A DNA stretch of 64,000 nucleotides from Pseudomonas arcuscaelestis (GCF_016881005.1 NZ_JACOPV010000003.1:399166-463165); one strand, 5' to 3'. Counted from the stretch's first letter, positions 9,658-19,994 are shown. A program made the numbers and translations. Notes: generated by a model not told the origin, from the letters alone.

Positions 9658-11223
9658 ATGTACCTGACCCAAGGCTTGCAGCGCATGCTGCAACAGGAGC
9701 CGAACCACCTTGCCACGATCTACCGTGGCCGCCGCCAGACCTATCGCGAGCTCGGCCAGCGGGTTAGTCGGCTGGCTGGCGCGTTGCGTTCGCTGGGGAT
9801 GAACAGCGGTGATCGGGTGGGAATGCTTGCGCTCAACTCCGACCGCTACCTGGAGTACATGCTGGCCACCTGGTGGGGCGGTGGTGTGCTCAATCCGGTC
9901 AACATTCGCTGGAGTGTCCCGGAGATCGTGTTCTCCCTGGACGACTGTGATACCGGCATCCTGATTGTCGACGATCACTTCTTGCCAATGGTCGAGCAGA
10001 TCCGCGCCACCGCCCGCCGTGCGCCAATCGTCATCCATGCCGGCGACGGCCTGGCACCGGAAGGCATGTATGCCTACGAGCAGTTGATCGCTGAATCCGC
10101 GCCGATTGCCGATGCCGGGCGCGGCGGCGACGATCTGGCCTCGATCATGTACACCGGCGGCACCACCGGTTTGCCCAAGGGTGTCATGCAATCGCACATG
10201 AACCTGTGGTCTTCGGCTATTGCCCGTGCCGCGCAGTTTCCAGCCCTGGACAATTGCCGCGGCCTGCACGCTGCACCGCTGTTTCATACCGCAGCAATGG
10301 CCCGTGCCGTGGGCATGTTCGTGGTCGGCGGCACCCATGTACTGATTCCTGCTTTCGACGCTCTCGAAATACTGCAGACCATCGAGCGCGAGCAGGTCAA
10401 CGAGATGCTCCTGGTGCCGACCATGCTGCAGGCCATGGTCATGCATCCTGACTTCGCCAACTACGACCTGAGTTCGTTCAAACGCCTGGCGTATGGCGCA
10501 TCGCCCATTTCGCCAACGCTGCTGGAAAAAGCCATGGTGGCGCTGCCGGGTATCGAGTTCATGCACGCCTACGGGCTGACCGAGGCCGCGCCGGTGGTTT
10601 CGGTAAGTCCTCACTCAAGTCACGGCCCTGAAGGCATTGCCAGCGGTCGCGTGCGCAGCGTTGGCCGCGGTGGCTACGGTGGCTACGGTGGCATGGTGCG
10701 GGTCGTCGATGAGAATGGCGATGAAGTGCCGCGTGGCACCGTGGGTGAAATCGTTGCCTGCGGCCCGAACATCATGCAGGGCTACTGGAACCGTCCGGAA
10801 GAAACCGCCAAGGCCCTGAAAAACGGCTGGCTGCACACCGGTGACGGCGCCTACATGGACGAGGACGGTTATTTGTTCATCGTCGACCGCCTCAAGGACA
10901 TGATCGTCACCGGTGGCGAAAACGTGTTCTCCGCCGAAGTCGAAAACGTCATCGCCCGCCATCCCGACGTCGCCATGTGCGCGGTGATCGGCATTCCGCA
11001 CGAGCGTTGGGGCGAAGCGGTGCACGCGGTGGTGGTACGCACCCCCGGCAGCGAACTGACCGAAGCGCAATTGCGTGAACACTGCGCCAGTCACATCGCC
11101 GGGTTCAAGTGCCCGAAATCGGTGGACTTCACCGCCGCTTTGCCGCTGTCGGCCGCCGGCAAGATTCTCAAGCGCGACCTGCGCGAACCCTACTGGAAAG
11201 ACCAGGCCCGAGCGGTCAACTGA
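9658..11223 (+). CDS. Acyl-CoA synthetase (AMP-binding, class I adenylate-forming)
   Basis: 521 residues from the ATG at 9658, picked over the in-frame TTG at 9652 because CAGGAG (9645-9650) is well spaced for it. P-loop-like motif YTGGTTGLPKG, motif YGLTEAAP, the hinge region HTGDGAYMDEDGYLF and the C-terminal catalytic lysine in LSAAGKILKRDL are all present. It activates a carboxylic acid with ATP and CoA and is the likely entry enzyme for the operon that follows. An unusual short Gly-Tyr run GRGGYGGYGG lies where relatives have a short turn (10666-10692), encoded by a tandem GGCTACGGT. The exact acid substrate is unknown. An AANAANAA motif (9631-9638) precedes the RBS. Confidence 0.88.
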   Translation: MYLTQGLQRMLQQEPNHLATIYRGRRQTYRELGQRVSRLAGALRSLGMNSGDRVGMLALNSDRYLEYMLATWWGGGVLNPVNIRWSVPEIVFSLDDCDTGILIVDDHFLPMVEQIRATARRAPIVIHAGDGLAPEGMYAYEQLIAESAPIADAGRGGDDLASIMYTGGTTGLPKGVMQSHMNLWSSAIARAAQFPALDNCRGLHAAPLFHTAAMARAVGMFVVGGTHVLIPAFDALEILQTIEREQVNEMLLVPTMLQAMVMHPDFANYDLSSFKRLAYGASPISPTLLEKAMVALPGIEFMHAYGLTEAAPVVSVSPHSSHGPEGIASGRVRSVGRGGYGGYGGMVRVVDENGDEVPRGTVGEIVACGPNIMQGYWNRPEETAKALKNGWLHTGDGAYMDEDGYLFIVDRLKDMIVTGGENVFSAEVENVIARHPDVAMCAVIGIPHERWGEAVHAVVVRTPGSELTEAQLREHCASHIAGFKCPKSVDFTAALPLSAAGKILKRDLREPYWKDQARAVN

Positions 11224-11257
11224 TCCCGGCCAACCTTTGACCCTGATGGAGTAAAAC

Positions 11258-12442
11258 ATGAGCAATAAAGTTGTGGTTGCCGGCGTCGGCATGATCCCGT
11301 TCACCAAACCGGGCCAAAGCGACACGTATCCGGTCATGGGGGCCAATGCGGCAAAGAAGGCACTGGCCGATGCCGGTATCGACTACGCCCTGGTGCAGCA
11401 AGCCTACGTCGGTTACGTGTTCGGTGATTCGACCTCGGGCCAGGCGGCCATCTATGGCGTTGGGCTGACGGGTATTCCGGTCATCAACGTCAACAACAAC
11501 TGCGCCACCGGCTCTACAGCCCTGTTCCTGGCACGCCAGGCGATAGAAAGCGGCGCGGTCGAGTGTGCTATCGCCCTGGGCTTCGAGCAGATGGTGCCGG
11601 GCGCGCTGAAAGGAGCTTGGACCGATCGTCCAGGTCCGATGGAACGTTTCGCCAATGTCATGACTGAGATCCAGGGTTTTGAACCCGAGGCGCCGCGTGC
11701 CGCACAGTTCTTCGGTGGCGCCGGGCGTGCCTACATGCGTGAGTACGGCATCAGCGCGGAAATTTTCGGACGCATCTCGGTGAAGGCGCGTAACCACGCC
11801 GCCAACAACCCGTTCGCGGTGTTCCGCAACCCGGTCAGCCTGGAGGAAATCATGGCCTCGCCGACAGTGTTCGAGCCGATGACGCGCCTGCAGTGCTGCC
11901 CACCGACCTGCGGTGCTGCTGCCGCGATCCTCTGCTCCGAAGCCTTCGCCAGGAAACACGGTCTGGACACCCGCGAGGTGATTGCCGCGCAGGCCATTAC
12001 CACCGACCGCAACAGCAGCTTCGATGAAGCCGACATGCGCAAGGTAGTGGGTTACGACATGACCCGCAGCGCCGCGCTGAGCGTATACGAGCAGGCGGGC
12101 GTGGCACCGACCGACATCAACGTGGTCGAGCTGCATGACTGCTTCACCGCCAACGAGCTGATCACCTACGAAGGCCTGGGCCTGACCCCGGAAGGCAGCG
12201 CCGAGAAGTTCATTCTCGAGGGTGACAACACCTACGGCGGGCGTGTGGTCACCAACCCGTCCGGTGGCCTGCTCTCCAAAGGCCACCCGCTGGGCGCCAC
12301 CGGCCTTGCGCAATGCGCCGAGCTCACCTGGCAACTGCGCGGCGCCGCCCAAGCGCGTCAGGTAGAGGGTGCGCGTCTGGCCCTGCAACACAACCTGGGC
12401 CTGGGTGGCGCCTGCGTCGTCACCCTCTACCAGCGTCAATGA
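11258..12442 (+). CDS. SCP2/SCPx-type thiolase (acetyl- or propionyl-CoA acyltransferase)
   Basis: 394-residue thiolase of the SCP2 (nonspecific lipid-transfer) branch. The full catalytic set is visible: nucleophile Cys82 in NNNCATGS, His293 in ELHDCFTANE, His343 in KGHPLGATG and Cys386 in GGACVV. It cleaves 3-ketoacyl-CoA in the last step of beta-oxidation; this branch is typical of branched-chain and sterol side chains. It starts 34 bp after the ligase (TGGAG before the ATG) and is followed by MaoC and SDR genes, giving a nearly complete beta-oxidation set. Its later paralogue at 35348 has lost most of these residues. Confidence 0.87.
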   Translation: MSNKVVVAGVGMIPFTKPGQSDTYPVMGANAAKKALADAGIDYALVQQAYVGYVFGDSTSGQAAIYGVGLTGIPVINVNNNCATGSTALFLARQAIESGAVECAIALGFEQMVPGALKGAWTDRPGPMERFANVMTEIQGFEPEAPRAAQFFGGAGRAYMREYGISAEIFGRISVKARNHAANNPFAVFRNPVSLEEIMASPTVFEPMTRLQCCPPTCGAAAAILCSEAFARKHGLDTREVIAAQAITTDRNSSFDEADMRKVVGYDMTRSAALSVYEQAGVAPTDINVVELHDCFTANELITYEGLGLTPEGSAEKFILEGDNTYGGRVVTNPSGGLLSKGHPLGATGLAQCAELTWQLRGAAQARQVEGARLALQHNLGLGGACVVTLYQRQ

Positions 12443-12469
12443 CCCGCGCCCCGAACCGGAGATGCCTGC

Positions 12470-12913
12470 ATGATCGATAAAAGCCATATCGGCGCCGTGG
12501 TCTCGAGCCACAGCGTAAACGTTGAAGCCGGTCGCCTGCGCTTCTTCGCCAAGGCCACCGGCCAGCGCGATGCGCGTTACACCGACCCGGCAACGGCGCA
12601 AGACGCCGGTTACCCGAACCTGCCGGTACCGCCGACCTTCCTGTTCTGCCTGGACATGGAGGCGCCGAACCCGCGCGCCACCATGGACCTGCTGAACATC
12701 GACATCGGCAAAGTGCTGCACGGCGAACAGAGCTTCAAGTACCACCAGATGGCATATGCCGGCGATTACCTGAACTTCGAGTCGCGGATCGTCGACATCT
12801 ACGACAAAAAAGGCGGCGCCCTGGAGTTTGTCGTGCGTGAAACCCGCGTAACCCGCCAGAGCGGTGAACTGGTCGCAGAACTGCGTAACAGCCTGGTGGT
12901 GCGCAATGGATAA
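12470..12913 (+). CDS. MaoC N-terminal-like hydratase subunit
   Basis: 147 residues of a hotdog fold of the MaoC_dehydrat_N / FAS1 dehydratase-region type, recognised by FFAKATGQRDARYTDP and VPPTFLF near the N-terminus and a hotdog beta-sheet after it. Such proteins usually pair with a second MaoC protein to form one two-subunit enoyl-CoA hydratase, and a MaoC gene follows immediately. Its stop codon overlaps the ribosome-binding site of the next gene (TAAGGAG), which suggests translational coupling and equal production. Confidence 0.8.
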   Translation: MIDKSHIGAVVSSHSVNVEAGRLRFFAKATGQRDARYTDPATAQDAGYPNLPVPPTFLFCLDMEAPNPRATMDLLNIDIGKVLHGEQSFKYHQMAYAGDYLNFESRIVDIYDKKGGALEFVVRETRVTRQSGELVAELRNSLVVRNG

Positions 12914-12923
12914 GGAGCAACGA

Positions 12924-13340
12924 ATGCAGCCAGTCAACTTTGTCGACGTGCAGGCCGGTAGCGAGTTGCCGTCGTTCACCAGCGAGCCGATCAGCCGTCT
13001 GGCCCTGGCCTTGTACTGCGGTGCGTCGGGCGACCACAACCCGATTCACGTCGACCTCGACTTTGCCCGCAAGGCCGGCATGCCCGATGTGTTTGCCCAC
13101 GGCATGTTGTCGATGGCCTACCTCGGTCGCCTGTTGACCGCCTGGGTGCCGCAGCAATCGATTCAGCAGTTTTCGGTGCGTTTTGTCGCCATTACTCAGC
13201 TGGGTGATGCCGTGACCTGCTCGGGCACCGTGGTGGAGAAGGACGAGGCGACGGGCACCGTCCGCCTTGAAGTCACCACCCGCAATCAGGCAGGCGAAAT
13301 CAAATTGTCCGGCGAAGCCATCGTGGCCCTGGGCGCTTGA
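12924..13340 (+). CDS. MaoC-like (R)-enoyl-CoA hydratase subunit
   Basis: 138 residues from the ATG at 12924, which has AAGGAG (12912-12917) upstream; in-frame codons before this overlap the preceding gene and were excluded. The hydratase-2 motif GDHNPIHVDLDFARKAG, with its Asp/His catalytic dyad, and the following AHGMLSMAYLG are clear. It should hydrate 2-enoyl-CoA, most likely as a heteromer with the preceding subunit, as in two-subunit sterol side-chain hydratases. The SDR downstream would oxidise the product. Confidence 0.85.
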   Translation: MQPVNFVDVQAGSELPSFTSEPISRLALALYCGASGDHNPIHVDLDFARKAGMPDVFAHGMLSMAYLGRLLTAWVPQQSIQQFSVRFVAITQLGDAVTCSGTVVEKDEATGTVRLEVTTRNQAGEIKLSGEAIVALGA

Positions 13341-13357
13341 ACAACAAGGAGAAAAAC

Positions 13358-14191
13358 ATGAGCAACAAACTTCAAGACCAAGTGGCAATCGTATCGGGTT
13401 CTGGTCGTGGCATCGGCCGCGAGATCGCCCTGAAGCTGGCGGCGGACGGTGCTGCCATCGTCGTCAACGACCTTGACGCGGCACCTGCCGAAGAAGTGGT
13501 GGCAGAAATCATCGCCGCGGGTGGCAAGGCAGTGGCCTGCGTTGGCAGCGTGACCGACAAGGACTTTGGCGACCGCTTCGTCAAAACTGCACTGGAATCC
13601 TTCGGCCGCCTGGACATCATCGTCAACAATGCCGGTTACACCTGGGACAACGTCATCCAGAAAATGACCGATGAACAGTGGGACGCGATCATGGATGTGC
13701 ACGTCAGCGCACCGTTTCGCATCCTGCGTGCTGCCAGTGACTATTTCCGTGAAAGCGCCAAGCAGGAAGCCGAAGCGGGCCAGGAAGTGTTCCGCAAAGT
13801 GGTCAACATCTCCTCGGTGTCGGGTGTGATGGGCAACGCCGGCCAGGCCAACTATTCCGCGGCCAAATCTGCCATCAACGGCCTGACCAAGGCCCTGGCC
13901 AAGGAATGGGGCCGCTACAAGGTCTGCGTCAACAGCGTCGCCTTCGGCCTGATCAAGACCCGCCTGACCGAAGCCACCGCGGGTGAAAACAACACCTCCA
14001 CCCTGGATATCGATGGCAAGCAGATCAAGGTCGGGGTCAACCCGCAACTGATGAAGAATATCGAGTCGATGATTCCGATGGGCCGTGCCGGTACGCCGCA
14101 GGAAGCTGCGGGCTCGGTGTACCTGTTCTGCATTCCGGAATCCAACTATGTGTCTGGCCAAGTACTGGTCGTGGGCGGCGGGCGTCCATAA
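13358..14191 (+). CDS. SDR family 3-hydroxyacyl-CoA dehydrogenase
   Basis: 277 residues from the ATG at 13358 (AAGGAG at 13346-13351, overlapping AACAACAA, an Hfq/Crc-like motif). NAD(P) motif SGSGRGIG, NNAG, and the Ser/Tyr/Lys triad in NISSVSG and YSAAKSAINGLTKAL are intact. It carries extra sequence around GENNTSTLDIDGKQIKVG before the C-terminus and ends GGGRP. In context it probably oxidises the 3-hydroxyacyl-CoA made by the MaoC pair; SDR members vary in substrate, so the exact reaction is inferred. Confidence 0.8.
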   Translation: MSNKLQDQVAIVSGSGRGIGREIALKLAADGAAIVVNDLDAAPAEEVVAEIIAAGGKAVACVGSVTDKDFGDRFVKTALESFGRLDIIVNNAGYTWDNVIQKMTDEQWDAIMDVHVSAPFRILRAASDYFRESAKQEAEAGQEVFRKVVNISSVSGVMGNAGQANYSAAKSAINGLTKALAKEWGRYKVCVNSVAFGLIKTRLTEATAGENNTSTLDIDGKQIKVGVNPQLMKNIESMIPMGRAGTPQEAAGSVYLFCIPESNYVSGQVLVVGGGRP

Positions 14192-14200
14192 GTGACCTGC

Positions 14201-14228
14201 GAGCTGCCATGCATCGGCGTGGTAGCTC
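14201..14228 (+). terminator. Hairpin between SDR and acyl-CoA dehydrogenase genes
   Basis: GAGCTGCCATGC (14201-14212) pairs with GCGTGGTAGCTC (14217-14228) through two G-U pairs, loop ATCG. It is followed by ACTCCCTTCC. It may be an intra-operon attenuator or mRNA processing/stability element rather than a full stop. Confidence 0.5.
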
Positions 14229-14269
14229 ACTCCCTTCCTGTTGCTTGACCGTCTTGCCGAGGAGCTTTC

Positions 14270-15418
14270 ATGAGTGCCCAAACCTCTCCCTGGATCACTG
14301 ATGACCTGGTGATCTTCCAGGATTCGATCCGTCGATTTATAGCCAATGAGCTGACCCCGCACGAAGAACGCTGGGCCAAGCAGCAGCACGTCGATCGTGA
14401 AACCTGGCTCAAGGCCGGTGAGTTCGGCATGCTGTTGCCGAGCATCCCGGAAGAATATGGTGGCGGCGGTGGCACCTTCGCCCATGACGCTATTGTCACC
14501 CTGGAACAAAGCCGCGCAATCAGCACCAGCCTTGGCACCAACGTACACAGCGGTATTGTCGCGCACTACCTGCTGCGCTATGCCAGCGAAGAGCAAAAGC
14601 TCAACTGGCTGCCGAAAATGGCCCGCGGCGAAATGGTTGCAGCCATCGCCATGTCCGAGCCGGGTGCAGGCTCCGACCTCAAGAGCATCAAATGCCGCGC
14701 CGTGCGTGATGGCGACAGCTATGTCATCAACGGCTCCAAGACGTTTATCACCAACGGCTACCACGCCGACCTGATTCTGGTGGTGACCAAGACCGACCCA
14801 GAAAAAGGCGCCAAGGGTGTTTCGATCATCGTCGTCGAAACCAAGGACCTCAAGGGCTTTCGCCGTGGCCGGATCCTGGAAAAAATTGGCCAGAAAGGCC
14901 AGGACACCACCGAGCTGTTCTTCGATGACGTCCGCGTGCCATGCGCCAACCTGTTGGGCACGGAGGAGGGCAAGGGCTTTATCCAGCTTATGCAGCAACT
15001 GCCGCAGGAACGCATGATCATCGCCTTGGGCGCGATCAGCACCATGGAGCGCGCCGTTGAAGAAACCTCTGAATACGTGCGCCAGCGCAAAGTTTTCGGT
15101 CAATCGCTGCTGGACCTGCAGAACACCCGTTTCAAGCTGGCCGAGTGCAAGACCATCGCCACCGTTGCGCGCAGCTTTGTCGACGACTGCATGGCCAAGG
15201 TGCTCAAGGGCGAGCTCGACCCTGAAACCGCTGCCATGGCCAAGTGGTGGTGCACCCAGCAGAACTGCAACGTGATTGATGAGTGCCTGCAACTGCACGG
15301 TGGCTACGGCTATATGACCGAGTACCCGATCGCTCGCCTGTACGTCAACGCACGCGTTGGCAAGATCTTTGGCGGTTCCAACGAAATCATGAAAGAGCTG
15401 GTCGCTCGCACCTTGTAG
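14270..15418 (+). CDS. Acyl-CoA dehydrogenase 1
   Basis: 382 residues with the standard three-domain fold. FAD/substrate motif AMSEPGAGSDL (about 128-138) and C-terminal QLHGGYGYMTEYP and FGGSNEIMKEL are present. The residue in the medium-chain enzyme's catalytic position is Gly (FGGS), while Glu247 in PQERMI occupies the isovaleryl/long-chain-type position. It is therefore an IVD/LCAD-like dehydrogenase, suited to branched or long chains (inference). It donates electrons to an ETF. Start ATG at 14270 with GAGGAGC upstream. Confidence 0.88.
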   Translation: MSAQTSPWITDDLVIFQDSIRRFIANELTPHEERWAKQQHVDRETWLKAGEFGMLLPSIPEEYGGGGGTFAHDAIVTLEQSRAISTSLGTNVHSGIVAHYLLRYASEEQKLNWLPKMARGEMVAAIAMSEPGAGSDLKSIKCRAVRDGDSYVINGSKTFITNGYHADLILVVTKTDPEKGAKGVSIIVVETKDLKGFRRGRILEKIGQKGQDTTELFFDDVRVPCANLLGTEEGKGFIQLMQQLPQERMIIALGAISTMERAVEETSEYVRQRKVFGQSLLDLQNTRFKLAECKTIATVARSFVDDCMAKVLKGELDPETAAMAKWWCTQQNCNVIDECLQLHGGYGYMTEYPIARLYVNARVGKIFGGSNEIMKELVARTL

Positions 15419-15443
15419 GTGCGCGCGTGGCGAGGGTGCAGGC

Positions 15444-16244
15444 ATGAGCACAACCATTGAAGTGGGCGTTGACCGCGGTTTGGCAACGCTGGTGTTGACC
15501 CGTCCTGAGCGCAAGAACGCGCTGACGGCGCAGATGTTCGCCGAGATGCTCGAGGCGCTAGCGAGTTTGCGCCGCGACAGCGCGGTCAAGGCGTTGCTGT
15601 TGACCGGTGCCGGCAGCGATTTCTGCTCTGGCGGCGACCTGGGCAGCATGCAAGGCGGGGTCGAGGCGGACGCAGTACGCACGCGTATGGTCGAAAACAA
15701 TCGTTTGCTCAGCGCCCTGGCCGACTTTGACCGCCCGGTTATCGCCGCTGTCGATGGCGTCGCCTTCGGCGCCGGTTTCAGCCTGGCGCTGGCCGCAGAT
15801 TTTGTCATCGCTTCGCAGCGGGCGCGGTTTTGCATGGCCTTTGCCCGCGTCGGGTTGGCGCCAGACCTTGGTGCTTCCTATTTTCTGCCGCGCATTGTCG
15901 GGCTGCAGAAAGCCAAGCAACTGATCTATTCGGCGGCCGAAATCAGCGCCGAGCAGGCCTTGGCGCTGGGTATTGCGCTGGAAATGCAGCCTGCCGAACG
16001 GTTGCTCAGCCGCGCCGAAGAACTGGCGCGGGGCATGGCGAACATGTCGGGCTGTGCCTTTGGCATGACCAAACGCCTGCTGGCCCGTTCGTTCGAAACC
16101 GATCTTGCCACCCAACTGGACGCTGAAGCCAGCAGCCAGGCGGTGGCCATGAGCTCCAGCTACCTGCAGCAAGCCACAGCGCGCTTTGCCAGCAAACAGC
16201 CGCCGTTGTACCAGTGGCCGCTGGCACAGCCCAGCAGCGAATAA
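15444..16244 (+). CDS. Enoyl-CoA hydratase/isomerase family protein
   Basis: 266-residue crotonase. The oxyanion-hole segments are FCSGGDLGSM and VDGVAFGAGFSLALAADF. In the position of the second catalytic Glu the sequence reads VGLAPDLGASYFLPR, so one of the two hydratase glutamates appears to be Asp or absent, closer to isomerase/hydrolase-like members. The gene is 25 bp behind acyl-CoA dehydrogenase 1 (GAGGGTG before the ATG). It may hydrate, isomerise or hydrolyse an intermediate; the MaoC pair could be the main hydratase. Confidence 0.78.
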   Translation: MSTTIEVGVDRGLATLVLTRPERKNALTAQMFAEMLEALASLRRDSAVKALLLTGAGSDFCSGGDLGSMQGGVEADAVRTRMVENNRLLSALADFDRPVIAAVDGVAFGAGFSLALAADFVIASQRARFCMAFARVGLAPDLGASYFLPRIVGLQKAKQLIYSAAEISAEQALALGIALEMQPAERLLSRAEELARGMANMSGCAFGMTKRLLARSFETDLATQLDAEASSQAVAMSSSYLQQATARFASKQPPLYQWPLAQPSSE

Positions 16245-16273
16245 ACGACTGTCATCACCACAGGAGGTGTGCC

Positions 16274-17819
<1,546 letters not shown>

Positions 17820-17838
17820 GCCTGTAGGAGGAGCGAAC

Positions 17839-18306
17839 ATGCATACCCCAGCACTTTATCCCGGTCATGCCCCCGTGCCGGGCACTGATGTACCCGAAGG
17901 CTTCGAGCCCATGCAGGGCAGCGGTTTTGTTCCTTCGATCGGAGCCATTTATGTCAATCGCCAGCGCCGCAGCATGGGCGCCCGGATTGCCCAAAGTCAT
18001 TTGAATCCATTGGGTTTTGCTCATGGCGGAATGCTCGCGACCTTGATCGATACGTCGTTTGGCATGGCGATCAAGTTGACGACGCAAACCGAAGTGCCGC
18101 CGGTAACGGTCTGCCTGAACATCGAGTACCTCAGCCCGGCATACCCCGGGTCATGGGTCGAGTCCACGGTCGAGATCCAGAAGATCGGTGCACGTCTTGC
18201 CAATGCCAGCTGTGTCCTCAAGGACGGCGAGCGCCTAATTGCCAAGGGCAACGCGATTTTCGTCGCGACCGCAAGCGTACCGTCCAGCAAACCTGACAAA
18301 CAATAA
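17839..18306 (+). CDS. PaaI-type hotdog thioesterase
   Basis: 155 residues, a single hotdog domain with the PaaI signature GFAHGGMLATLIDTSFG and a beta strand NIEYLSPAYPGSWVES. Family members hydrolyse acyl- or aryl-CoA thioesters, often to rescue CoA from dead-end intermediates. TAGGAGGAG precedes the ATG, a strong initiation site. It lies 19 bp behind the nitronate monooxygenase remnant in the same operon. Confidence 0.8.
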   Translation: MHTPALYPGHAPVPGTDVPEGFEPMQGSGFVPSIGAIYVNRQRRSMGARIAQSHLNPLGFAHGGMLATLIDTSFGMAIKLTTQTEVPPVTVCLNIEYLSPAYPGSWVESTVEIQKIGARLANASCVLKDGERLIAKGNAIFVATASVPSSKPDKQ

Positions 18307-18332
18307 TTGATTCACCTCGTTCGGAGCACCTC

Positions 18333-18725
18333 ATGAGTGAAGTCTTAGCCACGGCTGCGGCCATGCTTGGCCCGCAGGAGCAGTACCTCGAATTTCTTGC
18401 CCAGGGCCGTTTCATGCTGCAGCGCAGCCTGTCCAGCGGCCGCTATGTGTTCTATCCGCGGGTGCTGATTCCAGGCACCGGTGAAACCGACCTGGTATGG
18501 GAGCAAGCCAAGGGTACCGGCACGATCTACGCCATCACCGTCAATCGTGCACGCAACGGCAGCCACAGCGTGGCACTGATCGATCTTGACGAAGGTCCGC
18601 GGATGATGTCGCGCATTGAAGGGCGTGAGACGGCACCGATCGGCAGCCGAGTGAAGGCACGGATCATCGAGGAGGAGGGCGTCGCTATGGTGGTCTTTGA
18701 TGTGATTGAGGAGGTCGCGGCATGA
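18333..18725 (+). CDS. DUF35 OB-fold protein without a zinc ribbon
   Basis: 130 residues aligning with the DUF35 acyl-CoA-associated OB-fold family: an N-terminal helix, a rubredoxin-like segment, then WEQAKGTGTIYAITVNR and GSRVKARI. Relatives carry two CxxC pairs before the OB fold; here the equivalent stretch reads LQRSLSSGRYVFYPRVLIPG with no cysteine, so zinc binding is lost. The stop overlaps the ATG of the thiolase-like gene (ATGA), the usual coupling of these two families. It probably acts as an accessory subunit of that protein. Confidence 0.78.
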   Translation: MSEVLATAAAMLGPQEQYLEFLAQGRFMLQRSLSSGRYVFYPRVLIPGTGETDLVWEQAKGTGTIYAITVNRARNGSHSVALIDLDEGPRMMSRIEGRETAPIGSRVKARIIEEEGVAMVVFDVIEEVAA

Positions 18726-19873
18726 ACCAGGCTATTCGCGGCAAGACCGCCATTGTCGGTATCGGTACCGCTGGTGTTGGCGAAGCCAAGGGCTTCAGTG
18801 CCATGGAACTGCTTGGCCAGGCGTCGCTGCAGGCCATCGCCGATGCCGGCCTGCAGTTGCAGGATATCGACGGTATTTTTGCCGCCACCAGCTCCCATGC
18901 GTTTCCGACGCTATCGGTGGCCGAATACCTGGGGATCAAACCGTCCTATGTGGATGGCACCAATATCGGTGGTTCCAGCTTCGAGATGCATCTGCTGCAA
19001 GCGACCCTGGCGCTGGAAGCCGGCCTGTGCAACGCCGCGTTGGTCTGCTACGGCTCCAACCAGCGTACTGCCGGTGGTCGCCTGGTTTCGATGAGCGAAC
19101 CGCAATGGCACGAGGCGTTCTACAAGCCGCGCCATCCCATCACCTCATACAGCCTGGCGGCCAGCCGCCATATGCATCAGTACGGCACTACCCGAGAGAT
19201 GCTTGGCGAAGTCGCGGTGTCGGCACGCCAGTGGGCCAACCTTAATCCCGAAGCCTTCGCCCGTGGGCCGTTGAGCCTGGATGATGTCATGGCCAGCCGC
19301 ATGGTCAGCGATCCGTTGTCGTCCGCCGACTGCTGCCTGGTTACCGATGGCGGCGCCGCCTGTGTGCTGGTGCGTGCTGATCGCGCCCGAGACTTGCAGC
19401 GCAAGCCGGCCTACTTTCTCGGCGCCGCCGGCGCGCAGTGGCACCGTTCGGTCGTGGCAATGCCCGACCTCACCGTAACGGCAGCCTCCGAGAGCGGGCC
19501 ACGCGCGATGGAAATGGCCGGTGTGAGTCACGCCGATATCGATCTGGTGATGCTCTACGATGCGTTCACTATCAACACCATCCTGTTTCTTGAAGACCTC
19601 GGCTTTTGCCCGAAAGGTGAGGGCGGGCGCTTCGTTCAGGGTGGGCATATCGCGCCAGGCGGCGGTCTGGCGGTAAACACCAACGGTGGCGGCCTTTCCT
19701 GCGTTCACCCCGGCATGTACGGCCTGTTCCTGATCATCGAGGCGGTGCGTCAGATCCGTGGCGAGGCAGGGGCGCGGCAACTGAAAAAAGCCGACATCGC
19801 TTTGCTGCATGGCAACGGTGGCACGTTGTCGAGCCAGGTAACCGCGTTCCTGGGTAGCGAAAACGCGCTCTGA
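18722..19873 (+). CDS. Thiolase-like protein lacking the nucleophilic Cys (possible retro-aldolase)
   Basis: 383 residues of the acetyl-CoA acetyltransferase-like branch of the thiolase superfamily. The place of the catalytic Cys reads GTNIGGSSFEMH, with Ser and no Cys. The C-terminus retains GGGLSCVHPGMYG and LLHGNGGTLSSQ. Thiolase homologues paired with DUF35 include the Ltp2-type aldolases that split side-chain beta-hydroxyacyl-CoAs in steroid catabolism. The translational overlap with a DUF35 gene supports an Ltp2-like role, but this is inference. Confidence 0.75.
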   Translation: MNQAIRGKTAIVGIGTAGVGEAKGFSAMELLGQASLQAIADAGLQLQDIDGIFAATSSHAFPTLSVAEYLGIKPSYVDGTNIGGSSFEMHLLQATLALEAGLCNAALVCYGSNQRTAGGRLVSMSEPQWHEAFYKPRHPITSYSLAASRHMHQYGTTREMLGEVAVSARQWANLNPEAFARGPLSLDDVMASRMVSDPLSSADCCLVTDGGAACVLVRADRARDLQRKPAYFLGAAGAQWHRSVVAMPDLTVTAASESGPRAMEMAGVSHADIDLVMLYDAFTINTILFLEDLGFCPKGEGGRFVQGGHIAPGGGLAVNTNGGGLSCVHPGMYGLFLIIEAVRQIRGEAGARQLKKADIALLHGNGGTLSSQVTAFLGSENAL

Positions 19874-19911
19874 GTGCGTACCCGGGAAAGGAAGTACGGG
19901 CGCAAATTGGT

Positions 19912-19924
19912 CCGAACGATCTAG
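19912..19924 (+). promoter_or_regulatory. CCGAACGATCTAG element upstream of the ACAD-ETF fusion
   Basis: Shares CGAACGAT with the boxes at 7690-7697 and 25481-25488. It lies about 120 bp before the start at 20046. Two hairpins follow: GGTGAGT/ACTCACC (19935-19956) and CCCTCG/CGAGGG (19995-20010). An A-rich Hfq/Crc-like stretch AACAACAAGAA is at 19969-19979. Confidence 0.35.
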
Positions 19925-19994
19925 AGCCTCGACAGGTGAGTCATTCAATACTCACCGCAGGTTCGCATAACAACAAGAAACCACGCGCAGACGG

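Noticed and set aside
11216..13039. 607-codon minus-strand open frame opposite the thiolase and MaoC genes
   Set aside because: No family resemblance, and the plus-strand genes carry clear motifs and ribosome sites.
13286..15835. 849-codon minus-strand open frame opposite SDR and acyl-CoA dehydrogenase genes
   Set aside because: It lies antisense to well-supported genes with intact catalytic motifs, shows no recognisable domain and is a by-product of GC-rich codon usage.
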